DNA of 64,000 nucleotides from Mycobacterium sp. 236(2023) (GTDB lineage Bacteria > Actinomycetota > Actinomycetes > Mycobacteriales > Mycobacteriaceae). Shown here piece by piece: positions 17,486-25,650 of the stretch (positions are counted from its first letter, which is position 1; the number at the start of each line of letters is the position of its first letter). Where the stretch lies: NCBI RefSeq assembly GCF_029623955.1, contig NZ_JARSBP010000005.1, positions 372,001-436,000 of the forward strand. The letters are read 5' to 3'. The notes below the pieces were generated by a model that saw only the letters and a program-made list of their open reading frames with translations, searched no databases and had not been told where the DNA came from. Both the position numbers and the translations under genes were made by a program.

Positions 17486-18465
17486 CAGCCGTTCTCGATA
17501 CGACGTCACCGACATCGACACCACCGGACGGTGCGACGGAACGCCTCGCAACGTGGCCGGCCCGTGCGGCTGCGTTGACGGTCGACGTCGTGCCGGGTGT
17601 GGGTGTGATCGCCGTGATGGCGCTGTTGGCTCTCGCCTGCCCTGCCGACGGGTGGGAGCGATGGGTGTTCATCGGGACCGGGGGGCTGACACTGTTCGCG
17701 CTCGCGGTGAACCGGCTCGTCCTGCCGTCCGCGATCGGTTGGACGTTGGGGCGAGCGCTGATGGGCCATGTACCAAGCCGGCCTGACGGAGCATCCGTCG
17801 GCGTCGTACGACTGACGCTTCGCGAACTCGCCCATCTTCTCGACACGCTGGCACTGTGCGTGGGATGGCTGTGGCCGCTGTGGGACAGGCGGCGGCGGAC
17901 CTTCGCCGACCTGTTGGCGCGTACCGAGGTCGTCCGGGTTGATCCGCCGCAAAGGGACATGCGCAGGCTGGTCGCGAAGGTTCTCATCGCGGCCGCCGCT
18001 CTGTGCCTGGTCGGAGTTGGTTTCGGCTACGGCGCGGTGTATCGGTACGAGCAGGCGGCCGACGATGCGAGGGCGCAGATCGCCGACCAGGGACCGCGCA
18101 TCGTCGAACAGATGTTGAGCTACGGCGCGCAATCCATGGCAGACGATTTCGCCAGAGCGCAGGGCCTGACGACTGACGCCTACCGGCCACAGCTGACCGC
18201 GCAGCAGGAGGCGGTGCAGAAGGCCGGTGCAACGACGAACGAATACTGGACCGCCAACTTTGCAGTCCTCGCGAATCCACCGGTGACACCTGACAGTGCG
18301 TCGATGCTGCTGGCGATGCAGGGCAGGCGTGGTACCACTCCGGAGACCCAGAAGTTCATCACGGCAACGGTGCAGGTCGATTTCCAGAAGTCCGGGGACG
18401 GCCAGTGGCGGGTCTCGAACCTGACCGTGTTGAAGAAGCCGTTGATGAACCAGGCGGGCCAATGA
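17482..18465 (+). CDS. mam1B: Mce-associated RDD-domain membrane protein Mam1B (Rv0176-like)
   Basis: 327 residues in two parts. Residues about 25-155 are an RDD-type membrane domain with three hydrophobic segments (DVVPGVGVIAVMALLALACPA and onward) and the DRRRRTFADLLARTEVV motif. After a further membrane helix near 175-195 comes an Mce-associated periplasmic domain similar to those in the neighbouring genes (ITATVQVDFQKSGDGQWRVSNLTVL). GTG 17482 overlaps the Mam1A stop; the 3' end overlaps the next gene as ATGA. Confidence 0.88.
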   Translation: MTAVLDTTSPTSTPPDGATERLATWPARAAALTVDVVPGVGVIAVMALLALACPADGWERWVFIGTGGLTLFALAVNRLVLPSAIGWTLGRALMGHVPSRPDGASVGVVRLTLRELAHLLDTLALCVGWLWPLWDRRRRTFADLLARTEVVRVDPPQRDMRRLVAKVLIAAAALCLVGVGFGYGAVYRYEQAADDARAQIADQGPRIVEQMLSYGAQSMADDFARAQGLTTDAYRPQLTAQQEAVQKAGATTNEYWTANFAVLANPPVTPDSASMLLAMQGRRGTTPETQKFITATVQVDFQKSGDGQWRVSNLTVLKKPLMNQAGQ

Positions 18466-19022
18466 GTCCGCGCCGCAATTACGCCGAGGCCGGGGACACC
18501 GTCGACCCCGGTTACTTCGAGTCGACCCCGAAGCCGCGCCGTTGGGGACTTCCGCTGGTGGCGGCCCTCGCCGCGGTGGTGGTCACAGCAGCGATCGCGG
18601 CGAGCACGTTCATGCTCGTTCAGCACGAGCAAGACCGCCGTGTGGCTGTGAAGGACGCCGCAGCCTTGGGCTACACGCGCGAGTTCATGGTGATGTACAC
18701 GAGCCTGGATCCGTTCAACGCCAATGCTTACGCCGACCGTGTCGCGGCACAGGCCACCGGCGAGTTCGCCAAAAACTTCAACGAGCGGCTCAACGAAATT
18801 CTGGTGGCAGTGGCGCGTTCGGAGCCCAGTACCGGAGAGGTCCTTTCGGCGGGTGTGCAGCGTTGGTTCGACGACGGCAGCGCCGAGATCCTCATCGCGA
18901 CGAAGGTGACGTCCAAGACCCCTGACGGGAAAACCACGATGGAGAGCGGAAGTCGCTGGGTCGCAACGACTATCAAGGAAGGGCAGCAGTGGAAGATCAG
19001 CAATCTGGTTCAGGTGATCTGA
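18462..19022 (+). CDS. mam1C: Mce-associated membrane protein Mam1C (Rv0177-like)
   Basis: 186 residues: a short cytoplasmic N-terminus, one membrane helix (about 29-50), then a single periplasmic Mce-associated domain ending SRWVATTIKEGQQWKISNLVQVI. ATG 18462 overlaps the previous stop. The frame extends upstream to 18405, but that is inside mam1B and not homologous. The last 34 bases overlap the start of mam1D. Confidence 0.88.
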   Translation: MSPRRNYAEAGDTVDPGYFESTPKPRRWGLPLVAALAAVVVTAAIAASTFMLVQHEQDRRVAVKDAAALGYTREFMVMYTSLDPFNANAYADRVAAQATGEFAKNFNERLNEILVAVARSEPSTGEVLSAGVQRWFDDGSAEILIATKVTSKTPDGKTTMESGSRWVATTIKEGQQWKISNLVQVI

Positions 19023-19831
19023 CCACCGAACCCGACGTCGCTGCCGGGCGCACACGCCGGCGGTTCTTCGGCAGACGGCCCAGCGCGGCACCCGAGACGC
19101 CCAGCGCGGACTCCATCACGGAAGACTCCGCTACCGCGGAGCCCGCGCCGAAGACGCCGGTCGGCAAAGCCGCCCGCGCTGCGAAAACGCAACCGGCGCA
19201 ACCGGAACAGGAGGCTTCCGAGGAAACAGCCGACGAGGCGGAGCCCACCGACGACGTAGAGCCCGCCGAGGAGGCGGAGCCGGTCGTCATGGTGCCGCAC
19301 CGGCCGGCGGGTAAGGGTCTGATCGTCGCGGCGGCAGTAGCCTCGGCGGTGTTCGTCGGGGCCAGTGGTTTCGCCGCAGCCATGGTGCAGCCCTATCTGT
19401 CCGAGCGGGCTTTGGTCACAACTAAACTCGACATTGCGCGCACCGCCACCGACGCCATCACCACGCTGTGGACGTACACCCCGGACGACATGGTCACACT
19501 CGCCGACCGCGCGTCGGTGTTCCTCGGCGGGGACTTCGCCGACGAGTATCGCCGCTACATCGACGCCATCGTCGAACCGAACAAGCAGGCGCAGGTCACC
19601 AACACCACCCAGGTGATGGGCGCGGCGGTCGAATCCGTCTCGCCGCCTTCGGTTCCGACCGAGGCGACCGCGCTCGTGTACACCAACTCGGTCGCCACGA
19701 GCCCGGTGACCAAGAACATCCCCGCGCTGCGGTACCTGTCGTATCGCCTGACGCTGCAGCGTGAGGGTGGGGACTGGCGCATCACCAAGATGTCGACCAT
19801 CACGTCGTTCGATCTGACACCGCAGCTGTAG
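18989..19831 (+). CDS. mam1D: Mce-associated membrane protein Mam1D (Rv0178-like)
   Basis: 280 residues. A long, strongly acidic, Glu/Pro-rich cytoplasmic segment (to about residue 105, with EASEETADEAEPTDDVEPAEEAEP) precedes one membrane helix (about 110-132) and the periplasmic Mce-associated domain. GTG 18989 is preceded by AAGGAAGGG. It is the last gene of the conserved mce1 block, but only eight bases separate it from the next gene, so transcription probably continues. Confidence 0.87.
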   Translation: MEDQQSGSGDLTTEPDVAAGRTRRRFFGRRPSAAPETPSADSITEDSATAEPAPKTPVGKAARAAKTQPAQPEQEASEETADEAEPTDDVEPAEEAEPVVMVPHRPAGKGLIVAAAVASAVFVGASGFAAAMVQPYLSERALVTTKLDIARTATDAITTLWTYTPDDMVTLADRASVFLGGDFADEYRRYIDAIVEPNKQAQVTNTTQVMGAAVESVSPPSVPTEATALVYTNSVATSPVTKNIPALRYLSYRLTLQREGGDWRITKMSTITSFDLTPQL

Positions 19832-19839
19832 CCGCCGCC

Positions 19840-20517
19840 GTGGCCATCGCCTCGCCGGTCTCGCAACGTCAGACGGTCGTCGCTCTGCTGTTGCTGACGT
19901 TCACGACGGGGCTGGTCGACGCCGTCAGCGTTCTCGTGCTCGGTCACGTCTTCGTTGCTAACATGACCGGAAACGTTGTATTCCTTGGCTTTTGGTTCGC
20001 GTCGCATACCGTCGTGGACCTGACCGCGGCTGTGGTCTCGTTCACGTGTTTCGTCAGCGGCACCATCCTCGGCGGCCGGTTGATGCGGCATCTCGACGGC
20101 AGGGTGCGCGTGTGGCTGGCGACGGCGCTGGGTGTCGAGGTCGTGTTGTTGGTGGTGCTCGCGATGCTGGGCGGGACAGGGGTGCTGCGCTATCGCGACG
20201 ACTCGAAGTTGGTTCTGATCGCCGGCCTCGCGATCGCTTTCGGTATCCAGCATTCGACAGCCCGGCAGTTCGGTATTCAGGAATTGTCCACGACGGTGCT
20301 GACCTCGACGATCGTGGGCGCCGGGTTCGACAGCAAGCTGGCGGGCGGCACAGGGGAACGACAGAGGCTGCGAATCGCCGTCGTCGCGACGATGTGTTTC
20401 GGTGCGTTGGTGGGTGCCACGCTGACGAGGTTCACCGTCGCGCCGATCATCGCCCTGGCCGCGGTCATGGTGAGCGTCAGCGCCGCGATCTTCTGGTTCG
20501 GCAAGAGCTCACAGTGA
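19840..20517 (+). CDS. DUF1275 (YoaK-like) membrane protein
   Basis: 225 residues with six hydrophobic segments and the family start LLLLTFTTGLVDAVSVLVLGHVFVANMTGNVVFLG. This family is poorly characterised; a transport or membrane-sensor role is possible but not shown. GTG 19840 lies eight bases after mam1D and the stop overlaps the next gene by GTGA, so it appears to be an added member of the mce1 transcript. It does not correspond to the M. tuberculosis gene at this position (lprO region). Confidence 0.8.
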   Translation: MAIASPVSQRQTVVALLLLTFTTGLVDAVSVLVLGHVFVANMTGNVVFLGFWFASHTVVDLTAAVVSFTCFVSGTILGGRLMRHLDGRVRVWLATALGVEVVLLVVLAMLGGTGVLRYRDDSKLVLIAGLAIAFGIQHSTARQFGIQELSTTVLTSTIVGAGFDSKLAGGTGERQRLRIAVVATMCFGALVGATLTRFTVAPIIALAAVMVSVSAAIFWFGKSSQ

Positions 20518-21278
20518 CCTTCGCCAAGCGAAACACGCTGGCGCCGAAAGGCTTCTTCGCGTGCGAAGCCGCAGGGCTGCAGTGGTTGGCGCACGCTGAG
20601 GACGGGGTGCCATGTGCGGGTGTCGTCGCGGTGGACGAAACGTCGCTGACGTTGGAACGCCTGACATCCGTGCCGCCGACGGTCGACGCGGCACGTGAGT
20701 TCGGCTTACGGCTGGCTCACACGCACGACGCAGGGGCCCAGGGATTCGGGGCGCCGCCGGAGAACTGGTCGGGGCCGGGATTCTTCGGCCCCCTACAGCA
20801 GCCGTTGCCGATGGCATACTCCTCCGAAAAATCGTGGGGTGCGTTCTACGCAGACCACCGGCTGGAGCCGATGGCTGCTCGCGCGCAGCTCGATCCGGCG
20901 ACGCGGTCTGCCGTCGACGAGGTGATAGATCGCTGCCGCGCAGGAGAATTCGATGACAGTGAGGCGCCGAGCCGATTGCACGGGGATTTGTGGCGCGGCA
21001 ACGTCATGTGGACGACCGACGGCGCGGTGCTGATCGACCCCGCCGCGCACGGTGGTCACCGGGAGACAGATCTGGCGATGCTGGCTCTGTTCGGTTGCCC
21101 ACATCTTGAGGCAGTGTTCGAGGGCTACCAGTCACAGCATCGGCTGCGTGCGGGTTGGCGGGACCGGGTCGGGCTGCACCAGCTGTACCCGCTGCTTGCC
21201 CACGTCGTGCTGTTCGGACCGGGCTACCTCGGGCAGACGCGTGCCGCGGCCACATCCACCCGGCGCAGTCCGCGCTAG
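20514..21278 (+). CDS. Fructosamine kinase family protein
   Basis: 254 residues with the protein-kinase-like fold of fructosamine/ketosamine-3-kinases. Such enzymes phosphorylate sugar adducts on amines, which then decompose (deglycation). Motifs: LRLAHTHDA, catalytic RLHGDLWRGNVMW (HGDxxxxN) and metal-binding LIDPAAHGGHRETDLAM. GTG 20514 overlaps the upstream stop; the longer open frame is a shadow of the DUF1275 gene. It converges with the next gene, the two overlapping by four bases at their stops. Confidence 0.82.
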   Translation: MTFAKRNTLAPKGFFACEAAGLQWLAHAEDGVPCAGVVAVDETSLTLERLTSVPPTVDAAREFGLRLAHTHDAGAQGFGAPPENWSGPGFFGPLQQPLPMAYSSEKSWGAFYADHRLEPMAARAQLDPATRSAVDEVIDRCRAGEFDDSEAPSRLHGDLWRGNVMWTTDGAVLIDPAAHGGHRETDLAMLALFGCPHLEAVFEGYQSQHRLRAGWRDRVGLHQLYPLLAHVVLFGPGYLGQTRAAATSTRRSPR

Positions 21279-22366
21279 TTGAAGGCGAGCCACGCCGGTT
21301 GGGCGCGTTCGCGTGAGTCACACAGCACCGCCATGGTGTCGCAGGACCCACGCGGTGAACCGGCACCGGCCCACATGCCTCCGGTGTCGCGGCGCAACAC
21401 GATCGCCGATGATCCTCCGCCGTCCAGCAACACCGCCGTGTCGCTTCCTAAGCCCCGGAACAGATCCTGAATCTGGTCGGGCGTGTAGCTGCCGCCCTGG
21501 AACACGTACATCTCGTCGCGGTCCTTGACGTAGGCGAGTGCGGTGCGTGCCGCGCTGGGCCCTGGGTCGTCGAGTTGACCGGTCTCGCCGGGGGCGAGCA
21601 AGCCGATGCCGGCGACGGCGACGAAGCGGGTGCCGTCCTCGATCAGTCGGGTGAGAACGGGGGTGGCCGCATCGAAGTCGTTGTCGCTCTTGGGCGGCAC
21701 CACGAACGGAGTGCCCTGTACGGGAATGACCATCGTGGACAGCGCCATCCAGTGTTCGTTGCCGCCGGACAGGCCCTGCTTGCCCGCATAGGCGAGTGTG
21801 CCGGTCACCGTGGCGTTGGTGCGTCCCAGGTTGCGGGTGTTGTCGACGTAGGCGCCGAGCGGCGAGCTGCACCCCGTCGACTTCCACGAGCCGCCCTGCT
21901 GCCCGCGGACGTCGAAGAAGTTCGCGTTGATAGCGATCGTGGGCTGGCCAAGGGCCATCCACGCTTCCAGCGGTGAGTACGTCTCGGAGGCCTGCCACAG
22001 CCCCTCGGCAGTCCGGGCACGCGGGTCGCGTTCGCAGCGGGCCTGATAGCCGGTGTGGGAGTCGGCGAGCAGGCGTGGGGCGATGCGCTGCGACGCGGAC
22101 TTGATGATCATCAGCCGGCCGCCGTTGTTGAGCTCGTACCAGTTGCCCGCGGCGTTGAGCATCGGCGCGGGGAAGCCGCTTCCGAAGTTGTAGACGAGGT
22201 AGGAACCTTTGGTGTTGGCGATCGCGCCGGCGAGCAGTTCGCGTGCGCTCGCGGCATAGGCGGGCGCGGCGGTCGCCGTCATCGCCACGACACCACACAT
22301 GGTGACCGCGATGGCGAGACGGGCTCTCGTGAGGAGTCGCCGGATGTTTGCGGTCGGAGTCGTCAC
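21275..22366 (-). CDS. Secreted phosphodiester glycosidase family protein (NAGPA-like)
   Basis: 363 residues with a typical signal peptide (cleavage likely after AYA at about 38). The mature part has the NAGPA/phosphodiester-glycosidase fold motifs: INANFFDVRG, FVAVAGIGL and the C-terminal VLLDGGGSSAIVLR. Relatives remove sugars from phosphodiesters; in a mycobacterium a cell-envelope substrate is plausible. Several cysteines (ARCERD, TGCSSP, RGSCDT, AVLCDS) suggest disulphides. It is transcribed alone on the minus strand; 211 bases with no other gene separate it from the next start. Confidence 0.82.
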   Translation of the reverse strand: MTTPTANIRRLLTRARLAIAVTMCGVVAMTATAAPAYAASARELLAGAIANTKGSYLVYNFGSGFPAPMLNAAGNWYELNNGGRLMIIKSASQRIAPRLLADSHTGYQARCERDPRARTAEGLWQASETYSPLEAWMALGQPTIAINANFFDVRGQQGGSWKSTGCSSPLGAYVDNTRNLGRTNATVTGTLAYAGKQGLSGGNEHWMALSTMVIPVQGTPFVVPPKSDNDFDAATPVLTRLIEDGTRFVAVAGIGLLAPGETGQLDDPGPSAARTALAYVKDRDEMYVFQGGSYTPDQIQDLFRGLGSDTAVLLDGGGSSAIVLRRDTGGMWAGAGSPRGSCDTMAVLCDSRERAQPAWLAFN

Positions 22367-22577
22367 CGGCGGCTCCTATCGGGAAATCGGACCAGGCGCA
22401 ATAACAATAATCCCAGTAGACGCACTGTCAACTTTCGTCACAGCGGCATCACGAGATGATTCCGAGCCGGTCGCTGTGGCCTTTGCTGAGGGGCCACCTG
22501 CTTTCCTTCGGAAGCGTCACCGGACGGTCATCGGCAAATCGCGGGTGAGGTTGCTGCAGACGGGGTAGACCTCAGAC

Positions 22578-23045
22578 ATGCCTACCGTGTCCAGGACCTT
22601 CGCCGTCAGCCCGCCACCCGATCTGGTCGTCGGCTACCTCAAGGACTTCCGCAACGCCGAGCAGTGGGATCCGGGCACGCAGAGGTGTGAACGCATCGAC
22701 AGCGGTCCGGTTGCCGAGGGCGCCTACTGGCATAACACGTCGAAGATTTTCGGCTTCACGACCGAGTTGACCTACGAGCTCGAGGAACTCACCGATCGCA
22801 AGGTGGTCTTCGTCGGCGAGAACCAGTCGTCGCGGACGATCGACACCATCACCGTGGACGCGCAGGGCGCGGGATCGGTGATCACCTATGTCGCGGATCT
22901 TGAAATGCAAGGCACAGCAAAGCTTCTCAATCCGGTTATGAAGCTGGTGTTCGAGAAACTCGCCGGCGATGTCGAGAAGCAGATGACCGCCGTGCTCAAC
23001 AAGCTGCCCACCGCGAAGAGTCAGCCGGGCGGCGCCAGCCGGTAG
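22578..23045 (+). CDS. SRPBCC family protein
   Basis: 155 residues, a single START/polyketide-cyclase-like domain: PTVSRTFAVSPPPDLVVGYLKDFRNAEQWDPGTQRCERI at the N-terminus and a C-terminal helix (LLNPVMKLVFEKLAGDVEKQM). The fold makes a hydrophobic pocket for lipids or aromatic molecules; no catalytic residues are evident. ATG 22578 is the only good start. The 3' end overlaps the convergent lipoprotein gene by 25 bases. Confidence 0.8.
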   Translation: MPTVSRTFAVSPPPDLVVGYLKDFRNAEQWDPGTQRCERIDSGPVAEGAYWHNTSKIFGFTTELTYELEELTDRKVVFVGENQSSRTIDTITVDAQGAGSVITYVADLEMQGTAKLLNPVMKLVFEKLAGDVEKQMTAVLNKLPTAKSQPGGASR

Positions 23046-24352
23046 ATCGCGTCGGCCGCGTCGTCGGTGACGTAGACCGCGCCGTCCGGACCGGCGACGG
23101 CAGCCACCGGCCTGCCCCAGCGCGAGCCGTTCTGGGCCTGGAAGCCGCCGACCAGTGTCTGCTGGTCACCGAGCCCGCCGTCCCGCCACGGATAGAACGA
23201 CACCTCGGGTTCTCTGGGCGGCTGCCGGTTCCACGATCCATGCACGCCGACAAGTGCTCCGCTGGCGTACGGCTGAGGTAGCTGGCCCTCGGTAAAACTC
23301 AGGCCCAGCGGTGCCGAGTGCGCCCCCATGCTCTGTTCGACGGGGGGTAGTGCCGCGCAGTCCATCAGTGCGCCGTCGGGATTGGTCTGGACGTCCCTGA
23401 TGAAAGGCAGATTCGCTGGGCCGCCCTGGTTGTTGCAGTAGGGCCACCCCAGCTCACGGCCGGGGGTGACTCTAGCGATCTGTTCGGGCGGGTTGTCGCC
23501 CACGTACTCCGGGATGACCTGCCCGTACTGCGGCCCGGGCTCGGGGAACGGCACGTTGTCGCGGCCGTTGTTCGCCGTCCAGAGAGCGCCGTCGGGCGCA
23601 ACGGCGAGCCCGGTGCCGTTGCGCACGCCGGTCGCGAACGGAGCGGCGGGCCCACCGCCGGGCGGCACCCGCATGATCGTCGCGCGTGGCGGTGTAGCAG
23701 TGCGGTCCTGTTCGGAAATGTTTCCCGTGGAACCGATAGAGAAGTAGACCGCGCCGTCGGGGCCGACGGCGACGCTCTTCAGCACGTGCGAGTACGCGCC
23801 CCGGAGATCGGGGCTGCGATCGTCGGGGAGACCGCCGGCGACGACCCGCGGGTTGGTTGCGGCGCCGTCGGCGTAGTCGTACGCGTCGACCTGATTGCTC
23901 TGCGCAACATGGAGTGTCGGACCCTGGAACGCCAGGCCGTGCGGTTCGTCGAGGCCGTCGAGCAGGACCGACTCCTGCGGCGGCTCGTCGCCTCGGGGGG
24001 TGAAGCGCAGCACCCGTCCGCCGCTGGGAACCGACACCAGCAGGCTGCCGTCCGGCGCCCAGGCGGCCAGCCGCGGCTTGGACGTGCGCGCCCAGACCGA
24101 CATCGTCCAACCCTCGGGGATCACGGCTTCACGGGGCTGGTCGAAGGGTGCGTCCGCGAGCTCGTCGGCAACCGCGACGGTCACAGGGCCGGTGCCGGTA
24201 CCGCCGCCGGCCGACGGTGCGGACTCAGACGTGGTCGCCGCGGGTGCCGACGAGGCCGACGGCTGCTCGGACCGCTCGCCGGTGCACCCGGCGAGCAGTA
24301 CCACAGCCAGAGTAAGGACAGGAATTCGGTTATGCCGCAGCGAGTCCCGCAT
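23021..24352 (-). CDS. PQQ-type sugar/sorbosone dehydrogenase-like beta-propeller lipoprotein
   Basis: 443 residues. Lipoprotein signal with lipobox LAGC (Cys 23), a Ser/Ala/Thr linker, then a beta-propeller of the glucose/sorbosone dehydrogenase family: repeated PDGAVYF- and PDGALWT-type blades, ARVTPGRELGWPYCNNQGG, MGAHSAPLGLSF, and GVHGSWNR near the C-terminus. Whether PQQ is bound is unknown; mycobacterial members are also seen as surface sugar-binding proteins. Its 5' end overlaps the pirin gene by 23 bases, so the two form an operon. Confidence 0.82.
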   Translation of the reverse strand: MRDSLRHNRIPVLTLAVVLLAGCTGERSEQPSASSAPAATTSESAPSAGGGTGTGPVTVAVADELADAPFDQPREAVIPEGWTMSVWARTSKPRLAAWAPDGSLLVSVPSGGRVLRFTPRGDEPPQESVLLDGLDEPHGLAFQGPTLHVAQSNQVDAYDYADGAATNPRVVAGGLPDDRSPDLRGAYSHVLKSVAVGPDGAVYFSIGSTGNISEQDRTATPPRATIMRVPPGGGPAAPFATGVRNGTGLAVAPDGALWTANNGRDNVPFPEPGPQYGQVIPEYVGDNPPEQIARVTPGRELGWPYCNNQGGPANLPFIRDVQTNPDGALMDCAALPPVEQSMGAHSAPLGLSFTEGQLPQPYASGALVGVHGSWNRQPPREPEVSFYPWRDGGLGDQQTLVGGFQAQNGSRWGRPVAAVAGPDGAVYVTDDAADAIYRLAPPG

Positions 24353-25097
24353 GCATCTCCCAGACGAGGATCTCGGCGGCTTCGGTGGCGGTCACGCGCT
24401 GGCCACCGGATGCGGTGAATCGCACCGCATCGCCTTCGTGCAATGTGCCGGCGTCTTCGAGGACGACTTCGCCCCGCGGCACGAACAGATGGAGGTAGGG
24501 CGCCTCGGGAAGCGTGATGCTCTGCCCCGCTTCGAGTCGAGCGCCGTGCAGTGCGGCGTAGCGGTTCTGGATCGTGATGGCCGCAGCATCGCGATGCTCG
24601 GGCATGCCGGACGCGATGGTCACGAGGTTGCCGCGCAGCAACGCGTCGTCGATCTCGAGTTGCTGATAGCCGGGCGTGATGCCGGACTCGTCGGGAAGCA
24701 CCCACATCTGGACGAAATGCACTGGTTCGCTGTGGGATTGCTGACCGGTTAGCGTCCAGGAGTCGTTCTTCTCGGAGTGCAGGATTCCGCGTCCGGCCGA
24801 CATCCGCTGAGCCAGCCCGGGGTAGATGACGCCCGAGTGGCCGGTCGAATCCTGATGGACGAGGGATCCGCGCAGCACCCAGGTCACGATCTCCATGTCG
24901 CGGTGCGGGTGGGTATCGAATCCAGTGCCGGGTTTGACGATGTCGTCGTTGTTGACAAGCAGCAGGCCGTGGTGGGTGTTGTCGGGTTCGTAGTGGCTAC
25001 CGAACGCGAACGAATGTTTGGAGTCCAGCCACGCGATCTTGGTCTTGGCGCGGTCGTCGGCCCGTCGGACGTCGACGATGCTTTCGGCGGTGGTCAT
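24330..25097 (-). CDS. Pirin family protein (Rv0181c-like)
   Basis: 255 residues, bicupin. The N-terminal cupin carries the metal motif GFDTHPHRDMEIVTWVLRG (His 63, His 65) and a downstream GILHSEKND, the usual Fe-binding His/His/His/Glu set; some pirins are quercetinases, others cofactors. I use ATG 25097, eight bases after AGGAG, rather than the GTG nine bases upstream, which overlaps the ribosome-binding site. It is divergent from a MarR gene, a common arrangement for stress-responsive pirins. The M. tuberculosis counterpart also precedes sigG. Confidence 0.85.
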   Translation of the reverse strand: MTTAESIVDVRRADDRAKTKIAWLDSKHSFAFGSHYEPDNTHHGLLLVNNDDIVKPGTGFDTHPHRDMEIVTWVLRGSLVHQDSTGHSGVIYPGLAQRMSAGRGILHSEKNDSWTLTGQQSHSEPVHFVQMWVLPDESGITPGYQQLEIDDALLRGNLVTIASGMPEHRDAAAITIQNRYAALHGARLEAGQSITLPEAPYLHLFVPRGEVVLEDAGTLHEGDAVRFTASGGQRVTATEAAEILVWEMHAGLAAA

Positions 25098-25152
25098 GGC
25101 GATCACTCCTCTGGAGTCCCTGTCAGCCTAGGTGGCTGCCGTGTCACCGACA

Positions 25153-25172
25153 ACATGGATGATGTGTCATGT
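25153..25172. promoter_or_regulatory. Nested palindromes between pirin and marR, candidate MarR operator
   Basis: ACATG (25153-25157) and CATGT (25168-25172) flank an inner ATGA-TGTG-TCAT (25159-25170). The site lies in the 97-base divergent region, 22 bases before the marR ATG, a good place for a MarR dimer to repress both genes. Assignment is from position and symmetry only. Confidence 0.4.
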
Positions 25173-25194
25173 ATTCCACCGCTAGGCTGGGTAC

Positions 25195-25647
25195 ATGGAA
25201 TGGCTCACCGACGAGCAGCAGCGGATCTGGCGCGACTACCTGGCGCTGACCAGCAGGCTGCACACCGCGATGCATCGTCAGCTCCAACAGGATTGTGAGT
25301 TGTCGCTGTCCGATTACGACGTGCTTGTCGCGTTGTCGGAACGCGGACCCATGCGCATCAACGAACTCGGAGAGCTGATCGGGTGGGAGCAGAGCCGCCT
25401 GTCCCATCAGTTACGCCGGATGCGGGGACGAGGCTTGGTGGAGCGCGAAGGTGACGACGACGACCGTCGCGGCGCCACCGTTGCGCTTACCGACGCCGGA
25501 CTGGCTGCCGTGCAGACGGCTGCGCCGGGCCACGTGGATCTGGTGCGCAGCGCGGTGTTCGACGGATTGAGCAAGGCCGAGCAACGGGCGTTCGGTGAGG
25601 CGATCGAGAAGGTGCTCGGGCGGTTGCGCGCCGCCCAAGCGGGATAG
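25195..25647 (+). CDS. MarR family transcriptional regulator
   Basis: 150 residues with the MarR winged helix: LQQDCELSLSDYDVLVALSERGPMRINELGELIGWEQSRLSHQLRRMRGRGLVEREGDDDDRRGATVALTDAG across about residues 35-108, including the D-D-R-R wing. Helices at both ends form the dimer interface. No conserved redox Cys is obvious in the DNA-binding domain (one Cys near residue 32). It is divergent from the pirin/lipoprotein operon and converges on sigG. Confidence 0.85.
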   Translation: MEWLTDEQQRIWRDYLALTSRLHTAMHRQLQQDCELSLSDYDVLVALSERGPMRINELGELIGWEQSRLSHQLRRMRGRGLVEREGDDDDRRGATVALTDAGLAAVQTAAPGHVDLVRSAVFDGLSKAEQRAFGEAIEKVLGRLRAAQAG

Positions 25648-25650
25648 CTT

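Noticed and set aside
22476..22497. GTGGCC...GGCCAC hairpin upstream of the 22578 SRPBCC gene as a terminator or riboswitch
   Set aside because: Only a six-base stem with a ten-base loop and no T-tract; too weak to support a call.
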